From contig NZ_JTAM01000006.1 of assembly GCF_000812565.1 (NCBI RefSeq), positions 205,174-269,173 on the forward strand: DNA of 64,000 nt, in the 5' to 3' direction. Numbering within the stretch: position 1 is the stretch's first letter; every line of letters starts with the position of its first letter. Shown here in pieces: positions 35,824-44,292 of this stretch. A program made the position numbers and the translations under genes. Origin of the DNA: Flammeovirga sp. OC4. GTDB lineage: Bacteria > Bacteroidota > Bacteroidia > Cytophagales > Flammeovirgaceae. The notes beneath the pieces were generated by a model. The model had not been told where the DNA came from, searched no databases, and saw nothing but the letters and a program-made list of their open reading frames with translations.

Positions 35824-37155
35824 CTATCTAATCGGCGGGTTATTAATCTGTCCTGTTGCTCTTAGCCATTTTGTTTTTAGTACCTCATGATTTTTTAAGG
35901 CTAATATTAATTCAAACTGCATTCTTAGTAATTCAGACTGTGACTGTAAAACGTCTGTTGTTGTATTTAAACCTGATGAAAAACTGATTTTTGTTTCTTC
36001 CAAGCTTTCTTGTGCTTGTGTTATATTTTCTTGAGCGATCCCAATGGATCTTCTATTTTCCTCTAATTGATAACCGATCTGTTTGATTTCAATAGAAATC
36101 ATTTCTGATGCATTATCACGCTCATGAATGGCTTTTTGAGTTTGAAGTCTGGCTACGGTCTTTTTCTCTTGGCTTTCATTGAAATGGAAAATTGGAATTC
36201 TCACTGTACCACCTACAACTGCAATCGGGTCAATATTGTCCAGTCCATTATTACCATAGATATACATACCACCAGCCATTACACCTACTTGAGGGAGGTA
36301 ATCGGATTGAGTTACTTTTTGTTCCAGCTCATTTATTCTGATATGATTATCTAATAGTTTAATTTCAGAACGCTGTGCTAATCCAATATTGACGCCTTCT
36401 TGAATATTGACGGTAGAAGATTGAAAGGCCAACTCGTCCATAAATTCATATTTCGTCTCATCTTCAATTCCAATAATCTGACTAAGGAAAAGAATGGCTA
36501 AAGTGACTTGATTTTCGGCTTTGACCTGCTCTAATACAGCTTGGTTTTTCTGTACACTCACCTTCAGTTTTTCACTCAATGGAAGTAGACCTTCATGGTG
36601 CATCAATTCCATTTGAGATTCCAAACTATCCAACATTTCAACATACGTTTTGGTCAGTTTTACCCCTTCTTTAGCGGCAATCACATTCCAATACGCTTCG
36701 TCAGTTTTTTCAATCAACTCTGCATAAGTCAAGTTGTAATTTTCCTGACTCATCGCTTTGCCTAATTTTGCTTGCTCATTGACTGCTTTTATTTTTCCAC
36801 CAGTATAAATAGGTTGTACAGCAAAAACACCGGCAGTTAAGATACCAGGACTTTCCACACCAATAGGAGGGATAGTAGGTCCTTCGGGAATAGCCATTCC
36901 TGGGAAAAGGTCAAGGTTCAAAGTCGGCATCATAATACCCGTGGCTGATCCTTCAATACTCGGCAGATACGCTTTTTTCGCTAATTTATAATTAGACTCC
37001 GCTTCTTGGATTTGCAGAGCGGCTGTTTTCAAATCACGGTTGTGTGATAAAGCCATTTCCCTACAACTTTCTAATGAAAGGACTTCTTGTGCTTGAAGGC
37101 TAGGAGTGATCATTAACCACCCCATTACCATCAAAACCAATTTATTCATTTTCAT
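35824..37155 (-). CDS. TolC-family outer-membrane efflux protein
   Basis: A protein of about 443 residues, started at the ATG at 37155 (MKMNKLVLMVMGWLMITPSL, signal peptide). The reading frame extends 13 codons upstream, but that part overlaps the RND gene. It has the TolC pattern of two similar halves, each with long helices (LEVLSLESCREMALSHNRDL-type opening, QPIYTGGKIKAVNEQAKLG, FSSGLNTTTDVLQSQSELLR, MQFELILALKNHEVLKTKWL). It forms the outer-membrane channel for the pump encoded immediately upstream, 7 nt away. Confidence 0.9.
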   Translation of the reverse strand: MKMNKLVLMVMGWLMITPSLQAQEVLSLESCREMALSHNRDLKTAALQIQEAESNYKLAKKAYLPSIEGSATGIMMPTLNLDLFPGMAIPEGPTIPPIGVESPGILTAGVFAVQPIYTGGKIKAVNEQAKLGKAMSQENYNLTYAELIEKTDEAYWNVIAAKEGVKLTKTYVEMLDSLESQMELMHHEGLLPLSEKLKVSVQKNQAVLEQVKAENQVTLAILFLSQIIGIEDETKYEFMDELAFQSSTVNIQEGVNIGLAQRSEIKLLDNHIRINELEQKVTQSDYLPQVGVMAGGMYIYGNNGLDNIDPIAVVGGTVRIPIFHFNESQEKKTVARLQTQKAIHERDNASEMISIEIKQIGYQLEENRRSIGIAQENITQAQESLEETKISFSSGLNTTTDVLQSQSELLRMQFELILALKNHEVLKTKWLRATGQINNPPIR

Positions 37156-37162
37156 AATTTTC

Positions 37163-40100
37163 TTATTTAACTTCAATACGATACATATAGGCATACAACA
37201 CCGGAATAACCATCAGCGTGATCAATGTACCTCCTAAAAGACCTGCCATAATGGTCAATGCCAATGCACCGAACATAGGGTCTGAAAGTAATGGTATCAT
37301 CCCTAGAATAGTGGTCATAGAAGCCATCATTACAGGACGCATTCTTGACATAGCGGCATCAATAGTCGCCTCCAATCTGCTTTTTCCTTCATCGAGTCCA
37401 AGGTTGATTTCATCCAGTAATACAATGGCATTTTTGATAATCATACCAATCAAACCTAATGCTCCAATAATGGCCATGAAGTTGAAGAACATACCTGTAA
37501 TATTGAAACCGATACTCACTCCAACAAAAGCGAAAGGAATCATCATATATACAATCAGTGATTGCTTCAGGTTATTGAACAAGGCAATGGTGATAATCAT
37601 AATCAAACCAATGGCTAACGGGAAGTATTTGAACAGGGCTTTATTGGCATCGTCTTGAACGCCTACCATACCTCCGTATGTGATCGAATACCCGTTGGGT
37701 AAATGAATTGCTTCGATGTCTTCTTTGATATCATTGAGAAGTTCCACACCTGTAAAGCCTGCTTTCACATCACTTTCTACGCTGATACATCTTGTTCCGT
37801 CAATTCTTTTGACCGCAAAATCTTCTAAGTCTACCTTTATAGAATCAGTGATATGTGCCAATGGAACGCTGAACTGAGAACGTTCACCCCATACCGGTAC
37901 ATTGCCAATGTTTTCAATATTCTGATCCAATGTGGTTTTACTTTTTAGCACAATTGGAATCTGATTTTTACCTTCATAAAGGGCTCCGATCGGCATACCG
38001 TTGGATTGGATTTGTAAAGAACGCCCCATATCCAATCTTGTAATTCCTAAGCGTTGAGCATGTTCTAATGAATATTGAGGTGAGATTCTCTTGGATTTAT
38101 TACCCCAGTCATCGGTTACATTCCTTGACATTGGACTATTCAATAAGGTCAGTTTCGCTTGATTACTTAATTCTCTTAAAACGGCAGGGTCTGGACCTCT
38201 AAACTCCACGGCTAACTCTGAACTTTCAAAAGCGGCTCCATATTCCAATAATCTATAATTGGCATGTGGATAATGTTCATCCAAGAACTGTTGCACTTTT
38301 GGAATTACTTCTGCGACACTCTCAACAGTGGTCGTTTCAATAATAAATTCACCGTAGTTCATTCCTCCATTTGACATTGGTCGCATCAAAGTGAATCGGG
38401 CAGGGGGTCTTCCTAATGAAAGTGTGATATTTTTGATGTTATCAAATTGCTTGATTTCTCCTTCAATTTCTCTCATCTCTTTTTCTACAGCCTCAAGGTT
38501 GCTTCCTTCAGGGAGTTTGTATTCGATAACGAACTGATCATAAGGAATCTTAGGCATGAAATCGACTCTCATAAATTGCATTGCGTACAGCGATCCAATA
38601 AGAAGAACAGTAGCACCAATCAAGAATGAGTTTTTATATTTTAATGAAAACATCAACGAAGACTTGAACAATCTATAGATGGAGTTGTCATAAGGTGTTG
38701 GTTGATCTTCCTGTCTTTTATTGCCTTCTTTTCTGTAGAAATATTTTGCCATAAAAGGCGTTTGAATCATGGCGAAAACCCAGCTGAGTAGTAATGAAAT
38801 CACTAATACTGTAAACAGTGAACTTAAGAATTCTCCTGCAGAGTGAGGTGCCATAGCTAATGGGAAGAAAGCAAGAATAGCAATCATAGTAGCACCCAAT
38901 AAAGGCATAGCTGTTTTCTTAGCCGTATTGACAAATGCTAATTTCGGATCGACACCTTTTTTGAGGTCTACCAAAATACCGTCTGCTACTACTATAGAGT
39001 TGTCCACCAACATACCCATCGCTAAGATGATAGCGGCCAAAGTAACTCGGTGCAATGGCAAGTCGATCATCAGCATGACGATCAATGTACCCAAGATGGT
39101 GAATAATAATCCACTTGAAATTAATAAACCAGAACGGTAGCCCATGGCTAAAAGTAGAATCACAATCACGATGATAATGGAAACGACAAGGTTGAATACG
39201 AAGTCGTTTACAGCCAATTCAACTCTACTCGGTTGAGAATAAATTTCTTTGATTTGAATGCCGGCAGGAAGTTCGTCTTGAATTTCAGCCATACGCACAT
39301 TCAATCGGTCTCCTAATTCAACAACATTGATACCTGATTCATTTGAAAAACCAAGTGCTAAAGCTTGTTGACCATTGAAATATAAACCTTCACGTTTTGG
39401 AGCAAGGAAGCTTCTTTTGATCGTGGCAATATCTCCTAAACGTACTGTACCTCCTTGTGGAATCTGAATAATAAGGTTTTCAACATCCCTGATGTCATCA
39501 AACTTATTTTCTACATTAATACGCATTGACAGTGCCTCCACATCAAGATTTCCAGCATTAGCAATCTCACTTTGATTTCTCATTTCCAAAGCAATATAGA
39601 TCGGATTGATCTTCATGCCCGCTAGTTTTTCCTGATCAAATAATACCTCAATCGCTTCTGTTTGTTTACCGAAAATTTGAGCTCTTCTGATTCCGTCTAC
39701 TTTTAAAATCTCTCTCTCAACAAGTTCAGTATATTTTTGGAGTTCGGGCAGTGTGTATCCATCAGAAGTAATGGCATACAACATACCGTAAGTATCCGCA
39801 AAATCGTCGTTGACAATTGGAGTGTAAGCACCGCTTGGTAAAAACATTTCCACGTCTTTGACCTTTCTTCTCAAGTGATCCCAAAGCTGTGGTAAATCAT
39901 CTGTGTCCACTGTTTGTTGGATATCAATTTGGATCACTGACAAACCTGCAGACGAAGTAGAAGTTACTTTATCGATGTTCTCCAGCTTCATGATACCACG
40001 CTCTAAAACGTCGGTCACTTCCAATTCCACTTCATGCTGTGTCGCACCAGGATAAGGAGTAACTACAATAGCGGATTTCAAAGGAATTTCGGCATCTTCC

Positions 40101-40198
40101 AGTTTACCTATATTGAGGTAAGAAAATACGCCACCTATCAGCACTGCGATCAACAATGAGGTGATGAGTGCTTTTTGATCTAGTAATTTTTCTAACAT
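37163..40198 (-). CDS. RND efflux transporter permease (AcrB/MMPL type)
   Basis: A 1011-residue inner-membrane pump of the hydrophobe/amphiphile efflux group. It has two repeats, each with a large periplasmic loop (YPGATQHEVELEVTDVLERG; IEVLFDQEKLAGMKINPIYI), and 12 transmembrane helices. Landmarks are GMLVDNSIVVADGILVDL in TM4 (the proton-relay Asp), FNFMAIIGALGLIGMIIKNA in TM10 and RMRPVMMASMTTILGMIPLL. It shares TAATG overlap with the adaptor gene upstream and is followed closely by a TolC-like gene. It expels unknown small molecules or lipids using the proton gradient. Confidence 0.94.
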   Translation of the reverse strand: MLEKLLDQKALITSLLIAVLIGGVFSYLNIGKLEDAEIPLKSAIVVTPYPGATQHEVELEVTDVLERGIMKLENIDKVTSTSSAGLSVIQIDIQQTVDTDDLPQLWDHLRRKVKDVEMFLPSGAYTPIVNDDFADTYGMLYAITSDGYTLPELQKYTELVEREILKVDGIRRAQIFGKQTEAIEVLFDQEKLAGMKINPIYIALEMRNQSEIANAGNLDVEALSMRINVENKFDDIRDVENLIIQIPQGGTVRLGDIATIKRSFLAPKREGLYFNGQQALALGFSNESGINVVELGDRLNVRMAEIQDELPAGIQIKEIYSQPSRVELAVNDFVFNLVVSIIIVIVILLLAMGYRSGLLISSGLLFTILGTLIVMLMIDLPLHRVTLAAIILAMGMLVDNSIVVADGILVDLKKGVDPKLAFVNTAKKTAMPLLGATMIAILAFFPLAMAPHSAGEFLSSLFTVLVISLLLSWVFAMIQTPFMAKYFYRKEGNKRQEDQPTPYDNSIYRLFKSSLMFSLKYKNSFLIGATVLLIGSLYAMQFMRVDFMPKIPYDQFVIEYKLPEGSNLEAVEKEMREIEGEIKQFDNIKNITLSLGRPPARFTLMRPMSNGGMNYGEFIIETTTVESVAEVIPKVQQFLDEHYPHANYRLLEYGAAFESSELAVEFRGPDPAVLRELSNQAKLTLLNSPMSRNVTDDWGNKSKRISPQYSLEHAQRLGITRLDMGRSLQIQSNGMPIGALYEGKNQIPIVLKSKTTLDQNIENIGNVPVWGERSQFSVPLAHITDSIKVDLEDFAVKRIDGTRCISVESDVKAGFTGVELLNDIKEDIEAIHLPNGYSITYGGMVGVQDDANKALFKYFPLAIGLIMIITIALFNNLKQSLIVYMMIPFAFVGVSIGFNITGMFFNFMAIIGALGLIGMIIKNAIVLLDEINLGLDEGKSRLEATIDAAMSRMRPVMMASMTTILGMIPLLSDPMFGALALTIMAGLLGGTLITLMVIPVLYAYMYRIEVK

Positions 40199-41253
40199 TA
40201 TAAAAGCCCTCCTATGTTTGATTTCGATGGTTGTTGAATGGGTGCTACAGTTTGATTCTCTATAAGATCATAAACACCTGCCACCACAATTTTTTCATTT
40301 GCAGATAAACCTGACAGTACTTCCACACGTCCGTCATTTAAGGGTTTTCCAAGCACTACAGTTCTTTTCTTGAGTGTATTTCCCTTTTGAATTACCCAAA
40401 CTGATGTTTCTTGCTTTTCATCAAAAACAGATGATAATGGAATAGAAAGCTGAGTATTTTTTCCTTCAAATGAAACATGTGTAGTACCCAACATTCCTGA
40501 TTTAATGCGTTGGTCAGCATCTTTCAAAAGGAACGTCAATTCATACAAATCATCTCTTCCTGCTTTTTCGCTGATGGTTTTGAATTCCAAAGGAAGATGC
40601 TCTAAGTGTAGACTTTGAATGTCCAATTGAGCCTTCTTAATGTATTGAACTAAATGAAGTTGTGAAGAGGGAACTTTGGTAGTGACTTCCAATGTGGAAA
40701 CGTCAATCATAGCAACTACAGGAACTCCTGGTCCAACAGTGGTATGATCATTAATAAATTTTGAAGAAATATAACCTGAAATAGGAGCTCTTAGATCTGT
40801 ATCGTAAAGCTGATTTTGAGCATTTTCAAAAGCAATTTTGGTCAACGTTACACCCGACTTCATTTTGTCGTAAGTATTTTCAGGAAGTTTTTTGCTGTCG
40901 TATAATTTCTGATAACGTGCCAATTCCTTTTGAGCCTGTTCGTATTGTGTTTTCGTCTGTTCTAATTGTAAAAGATAATCACGTTGATCCACCTGAGCGA
41001 TGATTTGTCCTTTCTTGACATAATCACCTTGCTTCACTCTAATTTTTTGAACAGGACCTCCAATTCTAAAAGACAGTACCACTTCAGTTTTCTCCTTCAC
41101 TTGACTATTAAAGGTGATATCAGACTTCATGTTCTGATCTGCTACTGTTTCTATCTTTACATATTTTATTTTTCTTTCAGATGTCTCTTCAGCAGTAGAA
41201 GTACATCCTATTATTAAGCTTCCCATAAGAAGTATTCCGAGTAGTTTTTTCAT
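40198..41253 (-). CDS. RND efflux periplasmic adaptor (membrane fusion) lipoprotein
   Basis: A protein of about 351 residues, started at MKKLLGILLMGSLIIGCTST (ATG 41253), which gives a perfect lipobox LIIGC; an ATG eight codons upstream is possible but less fitting. Lipoyl-like hairpin: RIGGPVQKIRVKQGDYVKKG (about residue 70) and YDTDLRAPISGYISSKFIND; alpha-hairpin coiled coil between (LQLEQTKTQYEQAQKELARY, about 105-145); beta-barrel domain after residue 190. It is the first gene of the pump unit and bridges pump and TolC-like channel. Confidence 0.92.
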   Translation of the reverse strand: MKKLLGILLMGSLIIGCTSTAEETSERKIKYVKIETVADQNMKSDITFNSQVKEKTEVVLSFRIGGPVQKIRVKQGDYVKKGQIIAQVDQRDYLLQLEQTKTQYEQAQKELARYQKLYDSKKLPENTYDKMKSGVTLTKIAFENAQNQLYDTDLRAPISGYISSKFINDHTTVGPGVPVVAMIDVSTLEVTTKVPSSQLHLVQYIKKAQLDIQSLHLEHLPLEFKTISEKAGRDDLYELTFLLKDADQRIKSGMLGTTHVSFEGKNTQLSIPLSSVFDEKQETSVWVIQKGNTLKKRTVVLGKPLNDGRVEVLSGLSANEKIVVAGVYDLIENQTVAPIQQPSKSNIGGLL

Positions 41254-41467
41254 GTTTAATAATTTTTGATGAGTCAAAGTGACAAATCAAAAGTAGGTGG
41301 GTGAGAGGCTGTATTTATAGAGAAGTGAGTGAAGTGAAGATATTGGGAGGTGAAATGATGAAATCTAAAAGTGAAAAAATGAACTAAAATTAAAAAAGAA
41401 ACCCTGTCAGCTAAGTGCATTAACTAACAGGGTTTTATGATAAGAATGTTATTGCAAAAAAATGTTT

Positions 41468-41606
41468 CATGCACCATAGTTAAAACTATGGACAAGTGAT
41501 AAATCAACCTAACCAAGACTGAAGTCTTGAAGGTTGGTAACGAAGGTAACACTTTAGTGTTATTGGAGTCAGTATTACTTGCCCATAACTTCAGTCATGG
41601 TGTACG
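41468..41606. repeat. Compound palindromic element (MITE-like) downstream of PPK2
   Basis: A gene-free element of about 140 bp with inverted ends: left GCACCATAGTTAAAACTATGG then ACAAGTGAT; right (read on the other strand) GTACACCATGACTGAAGTTATGG then GCAAGTAAT (both shortened here by keeping to the aligned core). Inside are a hairpin CAACCT-n-AAGACT / AGTCTT-n-AGGTTG (41505-41536) and a small one AACACT/AGTGTT (41548-41561). It ends 14 nt from the PPK2 stop. A related palindrome lies at 42484-42513, on the other side of the same gene. It may be a non-autonomous mobile element; no transposase is present. Confidence 0.65.
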
Positions 41607-41619
41607 GAATTTTATATGA

Positions 41620-42420
41620 TTAGTATTTATCTGGCACAAAAGTCTGTTCATCAAGTGGAGGTCTTACATATCCTTCTTTATTGATTGGAGGCAATTCAAT
41701 TTTCTTATATTTGATTTCCTCATAAGGAATTTTTGATAACAAGTGAGTCATACAGTTCAATCTTGCCTTCTTCTTATCATCCGCTTTGACTACATACCAA
41801 GGAGATTGTTTGGTGTCTGTATAAGCAAACATATTGTCCTTTGCTTTAGAATATTCTACCCACTTATTTCTAGATTCCAAATCCATCTCAGAGAATTTCC
41901 ATCTTTTGATCGATGAGTTAATACGCTCAGAAAAACGTTTTTCCTGCTCATCATCTGAAACGGAGAACCAATATTTGATTAAGATAATTCCCGAACGAAT
42001 CAACATTCTTTCGAACTCAGGACATGTCCTTAAAAACTCCTGGTATTGATCTTCAGTACAAAAGCCCATCACATGTTCTACACCAGCTCTGTTGTACCAA
42101 CTTCTATCGAACAATACTATCTCACCTGCAGCAGGAAGATGTGGAACATACCTTTGGAAGTACCACTGTGATTTTTCTTTTTCTGTAGGAACACCCAATG
42201 CCACAATTTTTGCTACACGAGGATTGAGTTTTTCTGTAATTCTCTTGATCACACCACCTTTTCCGGCAGCATCTCTACCTTCAAAAATCACAACCACTTT
42301 CAAGCCCTCTTTCTTTACCCACTCCTGCATTTTCACAAACTCGGTTTGCAGTTTTTCTAATTCTTCTTCGTAATAGTCTTTCTGTAATTTTCCTTTTTTG
42401 GTATACTTGTCTTCGCTCAT
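41620..42420 (-). CDS. ppk2: Polyphosphate kinase 2 (PPK2)
   Basis: A protein of about 266 residues, started at MSEDKYTKKGKLQKDYYEEE (ATG 42420); an upstream Met adds ten unlikely residues. Walker A GRDAAGKGGVIKRITEKLNP (about residues 58-70), Walker B/lid FDRSWYNRAGVEHVMGFC, and KYWFSVSDDEQEKRFSERI are class I PPK2 signatures (single domain, about 260-300 residues). Such enzymes phosphorylate nucleoside diphosphates from polyphosphate, or the reverse. The gene is transcribed alone and is bracketed by two related palindromic repeats. Confidence 0.94.
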   Translation of the reverse strand: MSEDKYTKKGKLQKDYYEEELEKLQTEFVKMQEWVKKEGLKVVVIFEGRDAAGKGGVIKRITEKLNPRVAKIVALGVPTEKEKSQWYFQRYVPHLPAAGEIVLFDRSWYNRAGVEHVMGFCTEDQYQEFLRTCPEFERMLIRSGIILIKYWFSVSDDEQEKRFSERINSSIKRWKFSEMDLESRNKWVEYSKAKDNMFAYTDTKQSPWYVVKADDKKKARLNCMTHLLSKIPYEEIKYKKIELPPINKEGYVRPPLDEQTFVPDKY

Positions 42421-42483
42421 AATGTTAATTTTTAGTTGTAGGTAAAGCATGAAAAGTAGTAGAATAAAAGTAGATGAGTGTTT

Positions 42484-42513
42484 CGTGCACCATAGTTTTA
42501 ATTATGGTGCACG
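42484..42513. repeat. Palindromic repeat upstream of PPK2
   Basis: Perfect 11-bp arms CGTGCACCATA (42484-42494) and TATGGTGCACG (42503-42513). The GCACCATAGTT core matches the left end of the element at 41468-41606. It lies 64 bp before the PPK2 start and 49 bp after the RNase H stop, so it could also act as the 3' end of the RNase H mRNA. Confidence 0.65.
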
Positions 42514-42561
42514 ATATTTTTTCTCTTAGCTTTTATACTGTACTAGGAACATGCACTGATA

Positions 42562-43212
42562 TTATTTTCTTCCGAAGTCGGCAGGAATTTCACCCCATGC
42601 TTTCGTTTCCCACTTTCGGATTGGATTCATATAGGAATTATTTTCTAGCCACTTGATTGCTTTGTCTACCATTTCAAATAGGACTTCATTCTTGCTGTTT
42701 TTCTCAAGTGTAGTTTTAATTTTTTTATCTCTAACCCATTTCATGGCTGTTCTACTGTCGGTATAAACAATAGTGTGATCGTAGCCTGGATTTTTTTGTA
42801 AAAAAGCTAATGCGTGTACAATGCCCAAAAATTCACCAATATTATTGGTACCGTCTTCATAAGGTCCCATTTTAAAAAGTTCCTGACCTGTTTCAATCCA
42901 CACGCCACGGTATTCCATGGGGCCTCTAGCACCACTGCAAGCCGCATCTGTAGCAATACTATTATTGGTAATTGGTAAACCTACCGAAGGATCGTAAACT
43001 TGTTTTGGTTTCTCACCCGCTTTTTTCTTTACAATATATTCAGATGGGTTGCCCTTAAATGCGATTTCTGCTTCTCTTCTCGAATCAAATGATTTGTATT
43101 TGGCACCTTTTACTCCTTGTACATGTTTTTGGCAATCTGCCCATGATGTATAAATACCAGGAGTTCCTCCCGACCATACCACATAAAACTTTGGTTTCTT
43201 ACTTCCGGCCAT
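42562..43212 (-). CDS. rnhA: Ribonuclease H1 with N-terminal viroplasmin (hybrid-binding) domain
   Basis: A 216-residue RNase HI. Residues about 7-52 are the viroplasmin/hybrid-binding domain (KFYVVWSGGTPGIYTSWADC, KYKSFDSRREAEIAFKG). The catalytic domain starts at about 78: first Asp in ATDAACSG, Glu in NIGEFLGIVHAL, Asp in YTDSRTAMKW. In this class a His/Asp end is replaced (WGEIPADFGRK). It removes RNA from RNA-DNA hybrids in replication and R-loop clearance. Start at MAGSKKPK fits the family. Confidence 0.92.
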   Translation of the reverse strand: MAGSKKPKFYVVWSGGTPGIYTSWADCQKHVQGVKGAKYKSFDSRREAEIAFKGNPSEYIVKKKAGEKPKQVYDPSVGLPITNNSIATDAACSGARGPMEYRGVWIETGQELFKMGPYEDGTNNIGEFLGIVHALAFLQKNPGYDHTIVYTDSRTAMKWVRDKKIKTTLEKNSKNEVLFEMVDKAIKWLENNSYMNPIRKWETKAWGEIPADFGRK

Positions 43213-43260
43213 TCTTTCTTTTCAATTAATACTAATTACTAAATTAACCACAGTTTTGGC

Positions 43261-43779
43261 CTAGTCAAAATGAATTTCGAATTGAAGCCATTTTTCTTCG
43301 TTCTCTACGAAAAAATGAGTGAAGGTCATACCTAGTTTTTGTATTACTTTTAAAGAAGCTTTATTGCTTTCGTTAGCTCTTGCGACTATTTTTTGAATAC
43401 TGTGCTCTTGGGCATAATCAAAACATCCCAAAGCAGACTCCGTGGCATAGCCTTTATTCCAGTATTCTTTTATAAATCGAAAACCAATATCAATTTCCTT
43501 TTTCTCCTCAGAAAATTTCAATCCACAAAAACCAATGTACTGATCATTCTCTCTTAAATAGACGGACCACCTTCCGTAATCATATTTATCATAGTGATTA
43601 TAATTTTCGATGAATGTTTGTGCTTCATGTATATTTTTGAAAGGTTGATCGCCTGTGTATTGCATTACTTCCTGATCTAGATTCATGTGATAAAAGAAAG
43701 TAGCATCTTCAACAGAAAACCTTTTGAGATACAACCTTTTGGTGGAAATAATGGCATTTTGAAGTTTTTGTTGATGCAT
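43261..43779 (-). CDS. GNAT family N-acetyltransferase (RimJ/RimL type)
   Basis: A 172-residue acetyltransferase. The fold opens STKRLYLKRFSVEDATFFYH. The acetyl-CoA loop region is DIGFRFIKEYWNKGYATESA (R/Q-x-x-G-x-A/G pattern, here NKGYATE), followed by IQKIVARANESNKASLKVIQ and KLGM, the classical RimJ/RimL ending. The acceptor could be a ribosomal protein N-terminus or a small molecule; sequence does not decide. It is divergent from the 48-residue basic gene, with 211 bp between. Confidence 0.87.
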   Translation of the reverse strand: MHQQKLQNAIISTKRLYLKRFSVEDATFFYHMNLDQEVMQYTGDQPFKNIHEAQTFIENYNHYDKYDYGRWSVYLRENDQYIGFCGLKFSEEKKEIDIGFRFIKEYWNKGYATESALGCFDYAQEHSIQKIVARANESNKASLKVIQKLGMTFTHFFVENEEKWLQFEIHFD

Positions 43780-43897
43780 AAAAGTTTAAAATTGATCAGA
43801 TAACAAATATTTAATGGTCTGAAATAGCCTAAATTATAGGTGTTTGCCTACTTTTTTCGGAATATATTGAAATTTCTTATTCTTTTTTTGAAAAGAA

Positions 43898-43929
43898 TTT
43901 GAGCAATAGGGATATATCAGTTAAATTTG
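43898..43929 (+). promoter_or_regulatory. Near-consensus promoter of the 48-residue basic gene
   Basis: -33 TTTG (43898-43901), 20-nt spacer, -7 TAAATTTG (43922-43929): a close match to the Bacteroidota consensus. It predicts a start near 43935 and a leader of about 55 nt. Confidence 0.75.
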
Positions 43930-43990
43930 CACGCTCATATTTCTAGGAATATGTCTTAATTTGATAATTGATATTTTATAAAATATAGTC

Positions 43991-44137
43991 ATGGGATATA
44001 CAAAACTTATCAGAAAAAGTAAAAGAAATAAAACGATTGCTAAAGCTCGCGTTACAACAATCCAACGTTTAAGCGCTAAGCCAGTAATCAAGAAAGTAGA
44101 CGTAGAGGCTGTTAAAGCTGAGTTCGCTGCTAAGTAA
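43991..44137 (+). CDS. 48-residue very basic protein, possibly ribosome-associated
   Basis: An unlisted short gene: ATG 43991 to TAA 44135-44137, 48 residues, beginning MGYTKLIRKSKRNKTIAKAR and ending VDVEAVKAEFAAK, with LSAKPVIKKV between. The N-terminal half is strongly basic (K/R every second or third residue), the C-terminal half an amphipathic acidic helix. Codons such as CGC, CGT, GCT and AAG are those of highly expressed genes. It has a near-consensus promoter and a perfect terminator, so it is a transcription unit of its own. The composition fits a small ribosomal or nucleoid protein. I do not recognise the family with certainty. Confidence 0.78.
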   Translation: MGYTKLIRKSKRNKTIAKARVTTIQRLSAKPVIKKVDVEAVKAEFAAK

Positions 44138-44154
44138 TTTCTTATTACTTCGAC

Positions 44155-44194
44155 TAAAAAAGGTCTGATGTTTCGAACATCAGACCTTTTTTTT
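44155..44194 (+). terminator. Terminator of the 48-residue basic gene
   Basis: Perfect 12-bp stem AGGTCTGATGTT (44161-44172) / AACATCAGACCT (44176-44187), 3-nt loop, then eight T. Confidence 0.92.
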
Positions 44195-44201
44195 GTGGCC
44201 C

Positions 44202-44292
44202 GCTTGCTTGGGCAGACACATTTTGCGATGTGCTTGGGTGGACATCCCTTGCTTGGTGATTTGCTTGGGCAGACACATAGGTCTGCCCCTAC
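44202..44292. repeat. GGGCAGAC palindromic repeat cluster next to the NarL-type regulator
   Basis: A partial copy GGGCAGACACAT (44210-44221), related GCTTGGG-n-GACAT units, then a full copy GGGCAGAC / GTCTGCCC (44267-44288). The 26 bp at 44267-44292 are identical to 1264-1289. The repeat's outer end, CTAC, touches the stop codon of the regulator gene (44292-44294), as at the HAD gene. Confidence 0.75.

Noticed and set aside
35824..41253. Heavy-metal (CusA-type) efflux
   Set aside because: No Met-rich metal sites or metal-binding His stretches seen in the pump or adaptor; general amphiphile efflux fits better.
41461..41612. Possible CRISPR or tRNA-like structure downstream of PPK2
   Set aside because: No regular repeat-spacer unit and no tRNA arms; the ends are inverted copies, so it is a palindromic element.
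42474..42656. Plus-strand frame before RNase H
   Set aside because: It covers the palindrome and the antisense of the RNase H 3' end.
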